64,000 nt of DNA from Pararhizobium_B sp963838155 (GCA_963838155.1 CAWIQE010000002.1:124001-188000), one strand, 5' to 3'; positions 1-8,749 are shown, counted from the first letter of the stretch. The notes: generated by a model from the letters alone, not told the origin. Numbers and translations: made by a program.

Positions 1-334
1 GCACGGTCAGTTGCATCCAGACGACCGCAGGCAGCGGATCGAGCGCGAGCACCTCGTCGACGATGGCCGGCACCGCCGCGGAAGGCCGGAAGATGTCGAC
101 CATGTCGACCGGCTCGCCGATATCGGCAAGGCGGGCGTGGACCCTCTGCCCGAGAATCTCCTTGCCGGCCTGGCCCGGGTTGACCGGAAGGACGCGATAG
201 CCCTTGTCGATGAGGTACTTCATGACGAAGAAGCTCGGGCGCACCTCGTTGGCGGAGGCGCCCACCACCGCGACGGTCTTCACCGTCCGCAGGATCTCGC
301 CGATGAATTCGTTGGAATAGGTCTCGTGGCTCAT
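1..334 (-). CDS. CoA-binding domain protein (C-terminus outside window)
   Basis: The minus strand reads open from an ATG at 334 to the window edge, giving at least 111 residues beginning MSHETYSNEFIGEILRTVKT. The Rossmann-type segment TVAVVGASANEVRPSFFVMKYL near residues 19-40 and the following VLPVNPGQAGKEILGQ match the small CoA-binding (YccU-like) family, whose members are about 140 residues and bind CoA through this fold. The specific cellular role of these proteins is not established. The 3' end is missing, so nothing can be said about its downstream neighbour. The plus-strand reading frame over the same bases has no recognisable protein character. Confidence 0.85.
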   Translation of the reverse strand, partial: MSHETYSNEFIGEILRTVKTVAVVGASANEVRPSFFVMKYLIDKGYRVLPVNPGQAGKEILGQRVHARLADIGEPVDMVDIFRPSAAVPAIVDEVLALDPLPAVVWMQLTV

Positions 335-505
335 GGCAGAAGTCTTAGGCCGATCGGCGGCGAAGGCAATGCCGGCGGTCGACGCTCCGTGGCCGGCCGG
401 GTGACGCAAAAGTGAACCGGGACAGGATCGGAAGCTCCTTGAGTTTTCGCACGAGCGCTACAACTTTCGCTGAACCAACCGCATTCTTCAACCGGGAGCC
501 GTCGC

Positions 506-841
506 ATGAGATCGCTTGAATTCGCCGCGCTCGCCCGGGGCCTCGCCTTGGCCGGCGTCGTCCTCTTTCCGGCCGCCGCCCAGGCGATCGAGCGCTACGA
601 CGTGGACGGACGCAGCTGCGCCGACGCGCAGGCCATCGTGCAGCGCGAAGGCGCGGCGATCCTGCGATACCGCGCCCCGAGGTCGGGCCAGATCCTGTAC
701 GACCGCTATGTCCGGGACGGAGAGCTCTGCCAGGCCTATTCGACGGCGGTGGTCGACTACATCCGGACCGCCGACAATCCGAGTTGCCCGGTCTACCATT
801 GCGTCCGCACGGACACCCTTCCGGGCAGTTTCGGCCGCTGA
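506..841 (+). CDS. small secreted hypothetical protein
   Basis: A 111-residue protein with a clear Sec signal peptide: basic start MRSLEF, hydrophobic core LALAGVVLFPAA and AQA before the likely cleavage site near residue 27. The mature part has four cysteines (near residues 37, 74, 93 and 98), which could form two disulfides in the periplasm. A GGGAG ribosome site lies a few bases before the ATG. I do not recognise the family. It is transcribed toward the convergent enoyl-CoA hydratase gene with a 25-base gap. Confidence 0.65.
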   Translation: MRSLEFAALARGLALAGVVLFPAAAQAIERYDVDGRSCADAQAIVQREGAAILRYRAPRSGQILYDRYVRDGELCQAYSTAVVDYIRTADNPSCPVYHCVRTDTLPGSFGR

Positions 842-866
842 GGCCGTTCTCCGGAACGGGTTCGGC

Positions 867-1688
867 TCACTCGCCCGTCCACCTCGGCTGCCGCTTTTCG
901 AGGAAGGCGCAGATGCCCTCCTCCGCGTCGCCGGCCATCATGTTCTCGACCATGACGCGGGCCGCGTAGTCGTATGCCTCCGGCAGGGTCATCTCCGCCT
1001 GCCGGTAGAACGCCGCCTTGCCCGTCCTGACGGTCGCCGCCGACTTGCCTGCGATGGTCGCGGCGTATTTGTCGACGACCTGGGCGAGATACTGCCGCGG
1101 CACGATGCGGTTCACCAGGCCGAATTCCTTGGCGGTGGAGGCGTCGATCGTCTCGCCGGTGAGAAGCATCTCCATCGCCTGCTTGCGGTGGACGTTGCGC
1201 GACAGCGCCACCATGGGGGTGGAGCAGAAGAGGCCGATATTGACGCCGGGCGTGCAGAAGCCGGACGTGTCCGTGCAGATCGCCAGGTCGCACGACGCCA
1301 CGAGCTGGCAGCCGGCCGCCGTCGCGAGACCGTCCACCTGCGCGATGACCGGCTGCGGCAGGGCGACGATCGCCTGCATGACCTCGGAGCAAAGCCGCAT
1401 CGTCCGTTCGAAGAAGGCCCGGCCTCCGTCGGCGTCGCTACGGTGCCGGGTCAGTTCCTTCAGGTCGTGGCCGGCCGAAAACACCTTGCCGCCGGCATCG
1501 AGCACCACGACGCGCACGTCGCGATCGCCGGCAGCCGCCTCCAGGCGCTGGCCGAGGGCTTCCAGCACCGCGAGCGAGAGCGCGTTGGCCGGCGGGTTGT
1601 TGAGCGTCAGCCGGAGCACGCCGTCCGCCTTCCGGGCGACGACGGCCGTATCCTCCTCTTGCTGCTTCAGGGCGACGACGTCTGCCAT
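867..1688 (-). CDS. enoyl-CoA hydratase/isomerase family protein
   Basis: A crotonase-fold protein of 273 residues counted from ATG 1688 (MADVVALKQQ); an ATG four codons upstream at 1700 is an equally possible start because both have a GGAG nearby. The oxyanion-hole segments are visible: FSAGHDLKEL near residue 75 and the later VDGLATAAGCQLVASCDLAI. Expected role is hydration or isomerisation of acyl-CoA thioesters. The sequence resembles the ECHDC3-like branch, whose substrate is uncertain. It is divergent from the PaaI-type thioesterase gene at 1795, which also fits acyl-CoA metabolism, though the two need not share a pathway. Confidence 0.88.
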   Translation of the reverse strand: MADVVALKQQEEDTAVVARKADGVLRLTLNNPPANALSLAVLEALGQRLEAAAGDRDVRVVVLDAGGKVFSAGHDLKELTRHRSDADGGRAFFERTMRLCSEVMQAIVALPQPVIAQVDGLATAAGCQLVASCDLAICTDTSGFCTPGVNIGLFCSTPMVALSRNVHRKQAMEMLLTGETIDASTAKEFGLVNRIVPRQYLAQVVDKYAATIAGKSAATVRTGKAAFYRQAEMTLPEAYDYAARVMVENMMAGDAEEGICAFLEKRQPRWTGE

Positions 1689-1794
1689 GACACTCTCCAT
1701 TTTCTCCGGTTTGCCGTTCCCGCCCGGACCGGATGCGCCAGCTTGACGCTGCCGGCTCCATCGCATTCTATGCGCCTCGAACGGGGCAGGTACA

Positions 1795-2247
1795 ATGACA
1801 TTCAAGCCGGTCATGGACGCCGGGGCGCTGAACGCCTTTATCGAAGCGGAATTTCCCGAGGTCAATGCCGACGGTCCCTTCTATTCCGTCCTGTCGGTGG
1901 TTCCGGGGGCGGCGACGATGCGGCTGACGCCGGACCGCCGGCACCTCAGGCCCGGCGGAACGGTTTCCGGGCCGACGCTCTTCGCGCTCGCCGACCTCGC
2001 CGCCTATGCGGCGATCATCGCCCATATCGGCCCGGTCGCGCTGGCCGTGACGACGAGCCTCACCATCAATTTCATGCGCAAGCCCGACCTCGGGCCGCTC
2101 GACGGCGAATGCCGGCTGCTCAAGCTCGGCCGCCGCCTCGCCGTCGCCGAAATCGCGATCGTCCCGGCCGGCGGAGGCGAGATGCTGGCCCACGCGACGA
2201 CGACCTACTCGATCCCGCCCGAGCGGCCGCAAGAACGGTCCGATTGA
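1795..2247 (+). CDS. PaaI-family thioesterase (hotdog fold)
   Basis: A 150-residue single hotdog-domain protein. The stretch GGTVSGPTLFALADLAAYAAI near residues 53-73 has the gly-rich loop and Asp (ALADLAAY) typical of PaaI/YdiI-type acyl-CoA thioesterases, followed by TTSLTINFMRKP on the central strands. It probably hydrolyses an acyl-CoA in the cytoplasm; the substrate cannot be read from the sequence. It is divergent from the enoyl-CoA hydratase gene and stands upstream of rplM, but rplM has its own promoter. Confidence 0.85.
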   Translation: MTFKPVMDAGALNAFIEAEFPEVNADGPFYSVLSVVPGAATMRLTPDRRHLRPGGTVSGPTLFALADLAAYAAIIAHIGPVALAVTTSLTINFMRKPDLGPLDGECRLLKLGRRLAVAEIAIVPAGGGEMLAHATTTYSIPPERPQERSD

Positions 2248-2322
2248 GCGGTATTATCGTACCTCTCGATTAACTTGTTGTTTTTGCATAGCTTTAAATT
2301 GCGGATCGCGAGTTTCGCGCGC

Positions 2323-2351
2323 TTGACTGTCCCCGCACGGCCCCGTATAAG
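2323..2351 (+). promoter_or_regulatory. sigma-70-type promoter of rplM-rpsI
   Basis: TTGACT (2323-2328) and TATAAG (2346-2351) are separated by 17 bases, close to the housekeeping consensus. The predicted start of transcription near 2358 leaves a leader of about 105 bases before rplM. No L13 binding structure was identified in that leader. Confidence 0.7.
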
Positions 2352-2463
2352 CTCGATCCGTCGCGGTCCTTGCGGGCCGCGTGGCTTTCGTCGCGCCCGG
2401 CGCGCCGAATCCAAGCAACAAGAAACGCTCCGGTTTCCGGAGATCCACGAGAGAGTGACCATC

Positions 2464-2928
2464 ATGAAAACCTTCTCGCAGAAGCCTGCAGAGGTGGAAA
2501 AGAAGTGGGTCGTCATCGACGCCGAAGGGCTCGTCGTCGGACGTCTCGCCTCCGTGATTGCCCTGCGCCTGCGCGGCAAGCACAAGCCCACCTATACGCC
2601 GCATGTCGACGACGGCGACAACGTCGTCGTGATCAACGCCGAAAAGATCGTGCTGACCGGCAAGAAGTACGCTGACAAGAAGTACTACTGGCACACCGGC
2701 TATCCGGGCGGCATCAAGGAGCGCACGGCGCGCCAGATCATGGAAGGCCGCTTTCCCGAGCGCGTGCTCGAGAAGGCCGTCGAGCGCATGATCCCGCGCG
2801 GCCCCCTCGGCCGCCGTCAGATGAAGAACCTGCGCGTCTACGCCGGCCCGAACCATCCGCACGAAGCCCAGCAGCCGGTCGCGCTGAACGTCGCCGCGCT
2901 GAACACCAAGAACGCAAGGAGCGCCTGA
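2464..2928 (+). CDS. rplM: 50S ribosomal protein L13
   Basis: A 154-residue protein starting MKTFSQKPAEVEKKWVVIDA, the usual alphaproteobacterial L13 form. Family marks include GRLAS near residue 27, the YTPHVDDGD segment, HTGYPGGIKE and the C-terminal VERMIPRGPLGRRQMKNLRVY. L13 is an early assembly protein of the large subunit. A GAGAGTGA Shine-Dalgarno precedes the ATG; in-frame extension further upstream runs through the promoter and is not coding. It forms an operon with rpsI, two bases downstream. Confidence 0.98.
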   Translation: MKTFSQKPAEVEKKWVVIDAEGLVVGRLASVIALRLRGKHKPTYTPHVDDGDNVVVINAEKIVLTGKKYADKKYYWHTGYPGGIKERTARQIMEGRFPERVLEKAVERMIPRGPLGRRQMKNLRVYAGPNHPHEAQQPVALNVAALNTKNARSA

Positions 2929-2930
2929 AC

Positions 2931-3410
2931 ATGGCCGAGCTCAATTCCCTGCAGGAACTCGGCGACGCCGCCCCGGCAACGACCGAACCGGCAGCCCCCG
3001 TGCACGTCCGCAAGGTGGACGCGCAGGGGCGCGCCTACGCCACCGGCAAGCGCAAGGACGCCGTCGCCCGCGTCTGGCTGAAGCCCGGCTCGGGACGCAT
3101 CGTCGTCAACGAAAAGCCGATGAACGAGTATTTCGCGCGTCCGGTCCTTCAGATGGTCCTGCGGCAGCCGATCGTGGCCGCCGCCCGCGACGGCCAGTTC
3201 GATATCGTCGCCACGGTGGCCGGCGGCGGCCTTTCGGGACAGGCTGGCGCAGTCCGTCACGGCATCTCGCGCGCGCTCACCTTCTTCGAGCCGGGCCTCC
3301 GCGGCGTGCTCAAGAAGGGCGGCTTCCTGACCCGCGACAGCCGCACCGTCGAGCGCAAGAAGTACGGCCGCGCCAAGGCGCGCCGCTCCTTCCAGTTCTC
3401 GAAGCGCTGA
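2931..3410 (+). CDS. rpsI: 30S ribosomal protein S9
   Basis: A 159-residue S9 with an N-terminal extension of about 30 residues typical of alphaproteobacteria, then YATGKRKDAVARVWLKPGSG and the basic tail ending RRSFQFSKR, whose terminal Lys-Arg reaches the tRNA site of the ribosome. AGGAG lies ahead of the ATG inside the end of rplM. The rplM-rpsI pairing is conserved across bacteria. Confidence 0.98.
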   Translation: MAELNSLQELGDAAPATTEPAAPVHVRKVDAQGRAYATGKRKDAVARVWLKPGSGRIVVNEKPMNEYFARPVLQMVLRQPIVAAARDGQFDIVATVAGGGLSGQAGAVRHGISRALTFFEPGLRGVLKKGGFLTRDSRTVERKKYGRAKARRSFQFSKR

Positions 3411-3543
3411 TTTCGGAGCGCCGCTCCGGCGGCGCCCCGCCCATGCCGCCGGTTCCCGGCCGGCGACTGCTTGCGATTGAGAGCCGGCAACCGCGCGCTG
3501 CGCGTTGCCGGACATCAACCTCACGACGGGAGGCGCGGTAGGA

Positions 3544-4296
3544 ATGTTGACCGGATCATGGGGAGCGTTCGTCCCGGCGGTCGGTTCGGCATTCCTCGCC
3601 TCGACCGTGGAAGTCGTCGAGGCCTTCACGATCATCCTCGCCGTGGCCACCCTGCGCGGGTGGAAGCCAGCCGGCATCGGGACCGTGGCCGCACTCGCGG
3701 TTCTTGCGGCCGTCGTGGCCGCGCTCGGGCCGCTGCTCGGGCTCGTTCCCCTGCACGGGCTGCAATTGTTCATCGGCGTGCTCCTCCTTCTCTTCGGCCT
3801 CGGCTGGCTGCGCAAGGCGATGCTGCGCGCGGCCGGCTGCATGGCGCTGCACGACGAGGCGGCGATCTTCGAGCGCGAGAGCCGGGAGCTCGGCGAAGAG
3901 ACCTCGGCCCGGGCGTCGTCGGCGGACTGGATCGCGGGGCTCGCGGCCTTCAAGGCGGTGTTGCTGGAAGGCCTCGAGGTCGTTTTCATCGTCATCGCCG
4001 TCGGGGCCGGCCGCGGCCTGCTGCTTCCGGCCGCCATCGGCGCGCTGGCCGCCTGCTTCGCGGTGCTTCTCGTCGGCGTCCTGATCCACCGGCCGCTGTC
4101 GCGCGTGCCGGAAAACACGCTCAAATTCGTCGTCGGCGTGATGCTGTCGTCCTTCGGGGTGTTCTGGACGGGCGAAGGCCTCGGAATCCGCTGGCCGGGG
4201 GCCGATCTCAGCCTCGTCGCACTCGTCGCGATCTTCCTCGCCACCTCGGCCGGAACGGCATCTCTCCTGAAGTCCTGGCGGGAGAAGACCGCATGA
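3544..4296 (+). CDS. COG4280-like multi-spanning membrane protein
   Basis: A 250-residue protein of about six hydrophobic segments. Two similar motifs, STVEVVEAFTIILAVA near residue 19 and LLEGLEVVFIVIAVGAG near residue 140, each carry acidic residues at the start of a membrane helix, an internal-repeat pattern found in cation/metabolite exporters (for example the UPF0016 and LysE-like folds). I place it in the uncharacterised COG4280 membrane family from memory. ATG 3544 is preferred over an upstream in-frame ATG at 3505 because GGGAGG lies 10 bases ahead and the first helix then begins correctly. Its stop overlaps the next start (ATGA). Confidence 0.7.
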   Translation: MLTGSWGAFVPAVGSAFLASTVEVVEAFTIILAVATLRGWKPAGIGTVAALAVLAAVVAALGPLLGLVPLHGLQLFIGVLLLLFGLGWLRKAMLRAAGCMALHDEAAIFERESRELGEETSARASSADWIAGLAAFKAVLLEGLEVVFIVIAVGAGRGLLLPAAIGALAACFAVLLVGVLIHRPLSRVPENTLKFVVGVMLSSFGVFWTGEGLGIRWPGADLSLVALVAIFLATSAGTASLLKSWREKTA

Positions 4297-4502
4297 GCGT
4301 ACTTCTCGAGGTCGCGAAAGAGCTTTTCGGCATGTTCGTCGCCGACTTCAGGCTCGCGGTCGGCGTTCTTTGCCTGGTGGGCCTCGTCGCCCTGGCCGTC
4401 GACTATCTGCACGTCGCGCCGATGCTGGGCGCAGGCCTGCTCGTCCTCGGCAGCCTGCTCATCGTGGTGGAGGCCACCATACGCGAATCGCGCCGCCGAT
4501 AG
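4293..4502 (+). CDS. small two-helix membrane protein
   Basis: A 69-residue protein whose start codon overlaps the stop of the COG4280-like gene, implying translational coupling. It has two hydrophobic helices (VGVLCLVGLVALAVDYL and MLGAGLLVLGSLLIVVEA) and a basic end (ESRRR). The tight overlap suggests it is a partner subunit or accessory of the larger membrane protein. No family recognised. Confidence 0.7.
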   Translation: MSVLLEVAKELFGMFVADFRLAVGVLCLVGLVALAVDYLHVAPMLGAGLLVLGSLLIVVEATIRESRRR

Positions 4503-4512
4503 CCGGCCATCG

Positions 4513-4578
4513 CTGTTCCGGACAGAAAACCGGGTCCCGCTTTTCCTGGAATTGGGTCTTTTCCTGGAATTGCTTTTA
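4513..4578 (+). repeat. degenerate copy of the dispersed palindromic intergenic repeat
   Basis: Contains TTCCGGACAGAAAACCGGGT followed by TTTTCCTGGAATTG and a second partial TTTTCCTGGAATTGC, matching the 3' half of the repeats at 16394, 22941, 34614 and 58538. This copy lacks the 5' half and is partly duplicated. Confidence 0.75.
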
Positions 4579-5171
4579 GTCCACCAGCGCCTCTGCCGAG
4601 GCCACGGCGGCCGTCTTCCGGTCGGCGATTCCCCGGCTCGCCCAACCGGGGTCTACTTAGGTCGGCCCCCAGGCCGATTTTCCGCATCGGCCATCCAAAG
4701 TTGCAACGGCAAAGGGATTTTCGCGCATGCCACGCCGTGGTAGCTTTCCCCCGGGAGGATATGCTTCTTACGGCCCGCGTTCCTGCAGTCCCGACGGCAT
4801 CGGGGCGCCGGATGAGTTTCGCCACGACCATTTCGAGACATGGACGTCGCGTCCGGCCGCACGCAGCGGCGGTCGCGCGCTGCCACGCTTCCGCAAAGTC
4901 GTCATCGCGGAAGGCCCCGTGCTTTTGGCCAATTCGCGCGGGCGCCTTGCCGGCATCGAACGACGGCGCGGGACCGAGCATGCCGCAGCGGAAAGCCGTT
5001 CACCGGCGGAGGACATGCGATGGAACACCGCGCCAGGGCGGTCGTTGGTTTAGGGAGCGCAAGAGAGCCCCTGCCCCGTCCGGGCGCGCCGTTGACGATC
5101 GATGATGTCTCGATCGGTTTCGCGCGGCAACGTCGAAGGGGTTCCTCCACGGCTCGCGCGGAGGTCCTGCG
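4579..5171. other. 593-base region with no convincing gene
   Basis: Short frames exist on both strands but none has a good start, ribosome site or protein-like composition. A hairpin TCGGCC-CCCA-GGCCGA followed by TTTT sits at 4662-4681 and could be a weak terminator. Just before it is TACTTAGGT (4654-4662), whose core recurs upstream of the TadE-like gene at 5976-5983. The last bases probably hold the promoter of the response regulator gene. Confidence 0.5.
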
Positions 5172-5798
5172 ATGACGACGGCTGCCGAGGTTTGGGTCAT
5201 CGACGATGACGACGCCGTGCTCGACTCGTTCGTCGCCCTTCTTGAGACGGCGGGCTACCGGGTGACCGGCTTTCCTTCGCCGGCCGCGTTTTTCGAGGCT
5301 GAAAGGCGGGACATCGACTGCCTGATCATGGACCTCAAGCTTCCCGGGATCACCGGCATCGAGCTGCAGCGCCGCCTGGCGGAGGAGGATTTCACGCCGC
5401 CGATCATAATCGTCACGGCGTTCGGCGACGTCGATAGCGCGGTCGAGGCGATGAAACTGGGAGCGGTCGATTTCGTCAAGAAGCCCTTCGACGACGAAGC
5501 GATTCTCGCAGTCGTCGCCGCGGCGATCGAGCGGGGGCGGAACGTGCGGGAAAAGACGGCGCTGGAGCGCGACGCGCGCCAGAGGCTCGCCTCTCTCTCG
5601 AAGCGTGAACGGGAGGTTCTCCTGCATGTGGCGCTCGGCTCGCCCAGCAAGAATATCGCCCACGATCTCGACATCTCGCGGCGGACCGTCGAAATCCATC
5701 GCACCAACATCATGCGGAAGGCCAATGTCCACAATCTGGCCGAACTGGTTCGCCTCGCCCATCTCGCGGGGTTCGCGCGGGGACCGCTGAGGCCTTGA
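5172..5798 (+). CDS. FixJ-family response regulator
   Basis: A 208-residue two-domain protein. Receiver domain residues 1-125: acidic pocket DDDD at 11-14, phospho-acceptor Asp54 in LIMDLKLPG, the conserved Thr in IIIVTAFGD and Lys in DFVKKPFDD. LuxR-type helix-turn-helix residues about 140-197 (LSKREREVLLHVALG, IAHDLDISRRTVEIHRTNIM). This arrangement is that of FixJ/StyR/NodW-type activators. No histidine kinase gene is adjacent, so it is an orphan in this window. GAGGT lies seven bases ahead of the ATG. Target genes are unknown; the tadE-like gene downstream is a candidate by position only. Confidence 0.92.
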   Translation: MTTAAEVWVIDDDDAVLDSFVALLETAGYRVTGFPSPAAFFEAERRDIDCLIMDLKLPGITGIELQRRLAEEDFTPPIIIVTAFGDVDSAVEAMKLGAVDFVKKPFDDEAILAVVAAAIERGRNVREKTALERDARQRLASLSKREREVLLHVALGSPSKNIAHDLDISRRTVEIHRTNIMRKANVHNLAELVRLAHLAGFARGPLRP

Positions 5799-6079
5799 GA
5801 TACACCTATATCAAATATATTTATTGAAGTTGCAAAGTATTTTTTATCACCTGCAAGGAAAATTCGGCTGGTGATATTCCATCGATACAATCGATCGCGC
5901 GACGCTACGAATCATAAAATCCGTCATCCGAACAACTCGTGTGAATTTGCCGTTCATCGCGTCTATCCGAGATTCACTTAGGTATTTTTACATATCGCGT
6001 TACTCCGCGGAATTAATCCCACGTAAGTAAATGCCCCCGACTATTTGCGCAGAAATTACCGGTTGTGGGGGAGCGAACC

Positions 6080-6499
6080 ATGCAATTGAAATCTCCGTTG
6101 CGGAACGATTCCGGGGCTTCGGCCGTCGAGTTCGCCATCGTCGCACCCCTTTTCATTCTGGTCCTGCTCTCGATCGTCGCCTATGCGATTTATTTCAGCG
6201 CCGCCGTGACCGTGCAGGAGCTGGCCGCGGATGCGGCGCGATACTCCATAGCCGGCGTCACGAATTCCGAGCGGCAGACGCTGGCCCGGGACTACATCCA
6301 GACCGCAACGCTGAACGATCCGCTGGTCCAGCGCGACAAGCTCGACGTGACCGTCGAGGCCGACCCGGCCTCCGACCAGCAGTTCGTGGTCCTGCTGACC
6401 TATCGGGCGAGCAATCTCCCGATCTGGAGCCTGTTCGCATTCGCGCTGCCGTCCCAGACCATCCGGAAGTCGGCCAGCATTCGGATCGGAGGCGTGTGA
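6080..6499 (+). CDS. TadE-like pilus assembly/pseudopilin protein
   Basis: A 139-residue protein with the classic TadE start: a short basic segment, then SGASAVEFAIVAPLFILVLLSIVAYAI, in which Glu follows Val in the AVEFA motif used by the prepilin peptidase in TadE/F pseudopilins. The remainder is a small periplasmic domain. ATG 6080 is chosen because GGGGGAG precedes it; an upstream GTG adds only five residues. The preceding 280 bases are AT-rich. Its stop overlaps the start of the TadG-like gene (TGATG). Confidence 0.85.
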   Translation: MQLKSPLRNDSGASAVEFAIVAPLFILVLLSIVAYAIYFSAAVTVQELAADAARYSIAGVTNSERQTLARDYIQTATLNDPLVQRDKLDVTVEADPASDQQFVVLLTYRASNLPIWSLFAFALPSQTIRKSASIRIGGV

Positions 6500-8217
6500 T
6501 GCGGCGCCCGGCCTGCCGGGGCAGGATCCGCCGGCTCCTCCGTTCGCAGTCCGCCAATGTCGCGATCATGGCCGCGCTCTCGCTTCCGCTCCTGGTCGGC
6601 TCGCTCGCGCTCGGCGTCGACTACGCCTACCTGTCCTACCAGCGACGGATCGATCAGTCCCAGGTCGATCTCGGCGCGATCCAGGCCGCCTCCCACCTGG
6701 ACGACGTCCGGGGCGTGCTCGAAGCCTATGCCGAGCGGAACGGGCTCCACCTGAGGATCATGACGGAGGCCGACTACGCGCAGGCGAACGACGTCCAGCC
6801 GGCGGACGGTGCCGTGATGACGTTTGCCGAAGGCCATTACGACGGGTCGTCTTCCGTGCCGGTCGGCCAGAGGTTCGTGGCGGGGACCGGGCCCTACAAT
6901 GCGGTCCGGGTGCGGCTCTTCAGGAAAGGCATGATCCATTTCGCGCGGGTCTTTACCGAGCCGCCGGTGATCGAGACGAGCGGCGTCGCCGGCATCGACG
7001 GGATCGCGGCTTTCTCGATCGGGTCCCGGCTGGCGAGCCTGAACGGGGGCGTCCTCAACGCCATTCTCAACGGGACGCTGGGGACGAACGTCTCGCTGTC
7101 CGCGATGGACTACAAGGCGCTGCTCGACGCGAAAACCAACGCCCTCGCCTTCCTCGACACCGCGAATACGGAGCTGGACCTTCAAGCGGCGACCTATCGG
7201 GACGTCCTGGACGCGAACGTCACCGTCGGGCAGTTCGTCAAGGTGCTCGCCGGTTCGAGCGACGTCTCGTCCGTCGCCCGTGCCGCCCTGTCGACTATCG
7301 GGAATACGGCATCCGACCGCCGGCTCGTTCCGCTGGCCCGACTTCTCGGGGTCGGAAGCCTCGCGAGCCTGGCGCCCGGGACGCCGGCAGGCCTGTCCGC
7401 CGAGGCCAGCGTGCTCGACATGCTGACTGCGGCCGGCGCGGTGGCCGACGGAACGCATCAGGTCGCCCTCGATCTCGGGGCGAACATACCGGGCATCAGC
7501 GGCGCCAGGCTGACGCTGTCCATAGGCGAGCCGCCGCAGCAAAGCCCGTGGTTCTCGATCGGCCGGGAGGGAACGCTCGTGCGCACCGCCCAGACGCGCC
7601 TGAAGCTGGCGGTGCAGGTCGGGGGCACGGGCCTGCTTTCCGGCATGGCCTTGCGTCTTCCGATCTATCTCGAGCTTGCCTTCGCCGAAGGAAAGATCTC
7701 GGCGATCGAATGCAACGGCGGGTCGGCGACCGACGGCAGCGTCTCCGTCGAGGCACGCCCCGGGGTCGTCGAAGCGTGGATCGGAAACGTGGCCGACTCC
7801 GACGTGAACGCGGCGTCCCCCACGCCCAACGTGTCGCAGGCGACGATCCTCGATGCGCCGCTCGTCAAGGCCACCGCCTATGCCCATGCGACCATGTCGC
7901 AGGCAACGCCGGAAACCCTCGAATTCTCCGCCGGCGACATATCGGAAGGGACGGTCAAATCGGTCTCCACGCACACGCTGACCGGCCCCCTGGTCTCCTC
8001 GCTGGTGGGAGAGCTCGATGTCCACGTCGATGCGCTCGGCATTCCGCTCGTCACGCCCGGGGCGGTCAAGACCGCGGTGGTCACGACCTATTCGGCGATC
8101 GCACCGGCGGTGGATGGCGCACTCGACCAGATCCTGCAGGCGCTGGGCATCAAGGTCGGCGAAGCCGACATCCGGGTGACGGGCCTGGCCTGCGGACATC
8201 CCGTTCTCGTCCAGTAG
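6499..8217 (+). CDS. TadG-like secreted pilus-associated protein
   Basis: A 572-residue protein with N-terminal RSQSANVAIMAALSLPLLVGSLALGVDYAYLSYQR, the single membrane helix and following segment of the Tad_C/TadG (putative Flp pilus-assembly) family. The long remainder is predicted extracytoplasmic, rich in Ala, Thr and Gly, with no von Willebrand domain that I can see. GGAGG is placed at 6488-6492 and the start overlaps the TadE-like stop, so the two are co-translated. Tad secretin, ATPase and prepilin genes are not in the window. Confidence 0.8.
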   Translation: MRRPACRGRIRRLLRSQSANVAIMAALSLPLLVGSLALGVDYAYLSYQRRIDQSQVDLGAIQAASHLDDVRGVLEAYAERNGLHLRIMTEADYAQANDVQPADGAVMTFAEGHYDGSSSVPVGQRFVAGTGPYNAVRVRLFRKGMIHFARVFTEPPVIETSGVAGIDGIAAFSIGSRLASLNGGVLNAILNGTLGTNVSLSAMDYKALLDAKTNALAFLDTANTELDLQAATYRDVLDANVTVGQFVKVLAGSSDVSSVARAALSTIGNTASDRRLVPLARLLGVGSLASLAPGTPAGLSAEASVLDMLTAAGAVADGTHQVALDLGANIPGISGARLTLSIGEPPQQSPWFSIGREGTLVRTAQTRLKLAVQVGGTGLLSGMALRLPIYLELAFAEGKISAIECNGGSATDGSVSVEARPGVVEAWIGNVADSDVNAASPTPNVSQATILDAPLVKATAYAHATMSQATPETLEFSAGDISEGTVKSVSTHTLTGPLVSSLVGELDVHVDALGIPLVTPGAVKTAVVTTYSAIAPAVDGALDQILQALGIKVGEADIRVTGLACGHPVLVQ

Positions 8218-8223
8218 CGCCCG

Positions 8224-8646
8224 TCAGACGCCGAAGGTCACGTGGCCGGCTTCGTCCATCGCCCAGGCGGGGTTCCAGGCGATCTCCCAGGCGTGGTCGT
8301 CCGGATCCGCGACGTAGCCGCGAAACCCACCGTGCGGGGGCGCATCGGCAGGCCGCAGAATGCGGCCGCCGGCCTCGGCGAGTCGGTCCATGAGCGGAGC
8401 GACATCGTCCTTCTCCGGAACGTTGTGGGCGAGCGCATAGGCGCCGGGACGGCCGGCTGCGGACCGCTTCATGTCGGCTTCCAGGGCCGCCGCCTGCCAC
8501 GTGCCGAGCACGAGGCCGTTCATCTGGTAGAAGACGATCTCGCCATTCTCGAATACCGGCGTCCAGCCGAAACCTTCGGCATAGAACCGGCGGGAGCGCG
8601 AAAGGTCCGAGACGCCGAGGGTGATGACCGAGACCTGCTGCTGCAT
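8224..8646 (-). CDS. VOC-family (glyoxalase-like) protein
   Basis: A 140-residue protein with the paired beta-alpha-beta modules of the vicinal-oxygen-chelate fold: VITLGVSDLSRSRRFYAEGFGW at the N-terminus, and GGFRGYVADPDDHAWEIAWNP near residue 110, which is the usual metal-site strand with Glu. Members include glyoxalases, dioxygenases and resistance proteins; the substrate here is not evident. The ATG at 8646 starts exactly at the first beta strand; longer in-frame extension upstream is Arg/Pro-rich and non-coding in character. It converges on the TadG-like gene with a six-base gap. Confidence 0.85.
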   Translation of the reverse strand: MQQQVSVITLGVSDLSRSRRFYAEGFGWTPVFENGEIVFYQMNGLVLGTWQAAALEADMKRSAAGRPGAYALAHNVPEKDDVAPLMDRLAEAGGRILRPADAPPHGGFRGYVADPDDHAWEIAWNPAWAMDEAGHVTFGV

Positions 8647-8749
8647 TTCTGAACCTTTGCCGGCACGCGCGGAACGACCGGATCGAGGCACTCGACCCGG
8701 TCCCTCGAGGGTGCCCGGTCCGGGCGGCCGATGCAAGGGTCGGTCGGGG

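Noticed and set aside
4701..5105. Plus-strand frames in the gap before the FixJ-like gene
   Set aside because: No ribosome site, Arg/Pro/Ser-rich composition and no family resemblance.
6400..8199. Minus-strand 599-codon frame opposite the TadG-like gene
   Set aside because: His/Arg/Asp-rich composition typical of antisense frames in GC-rich DNA; the plus strand encodes a clear TadG-like protein.
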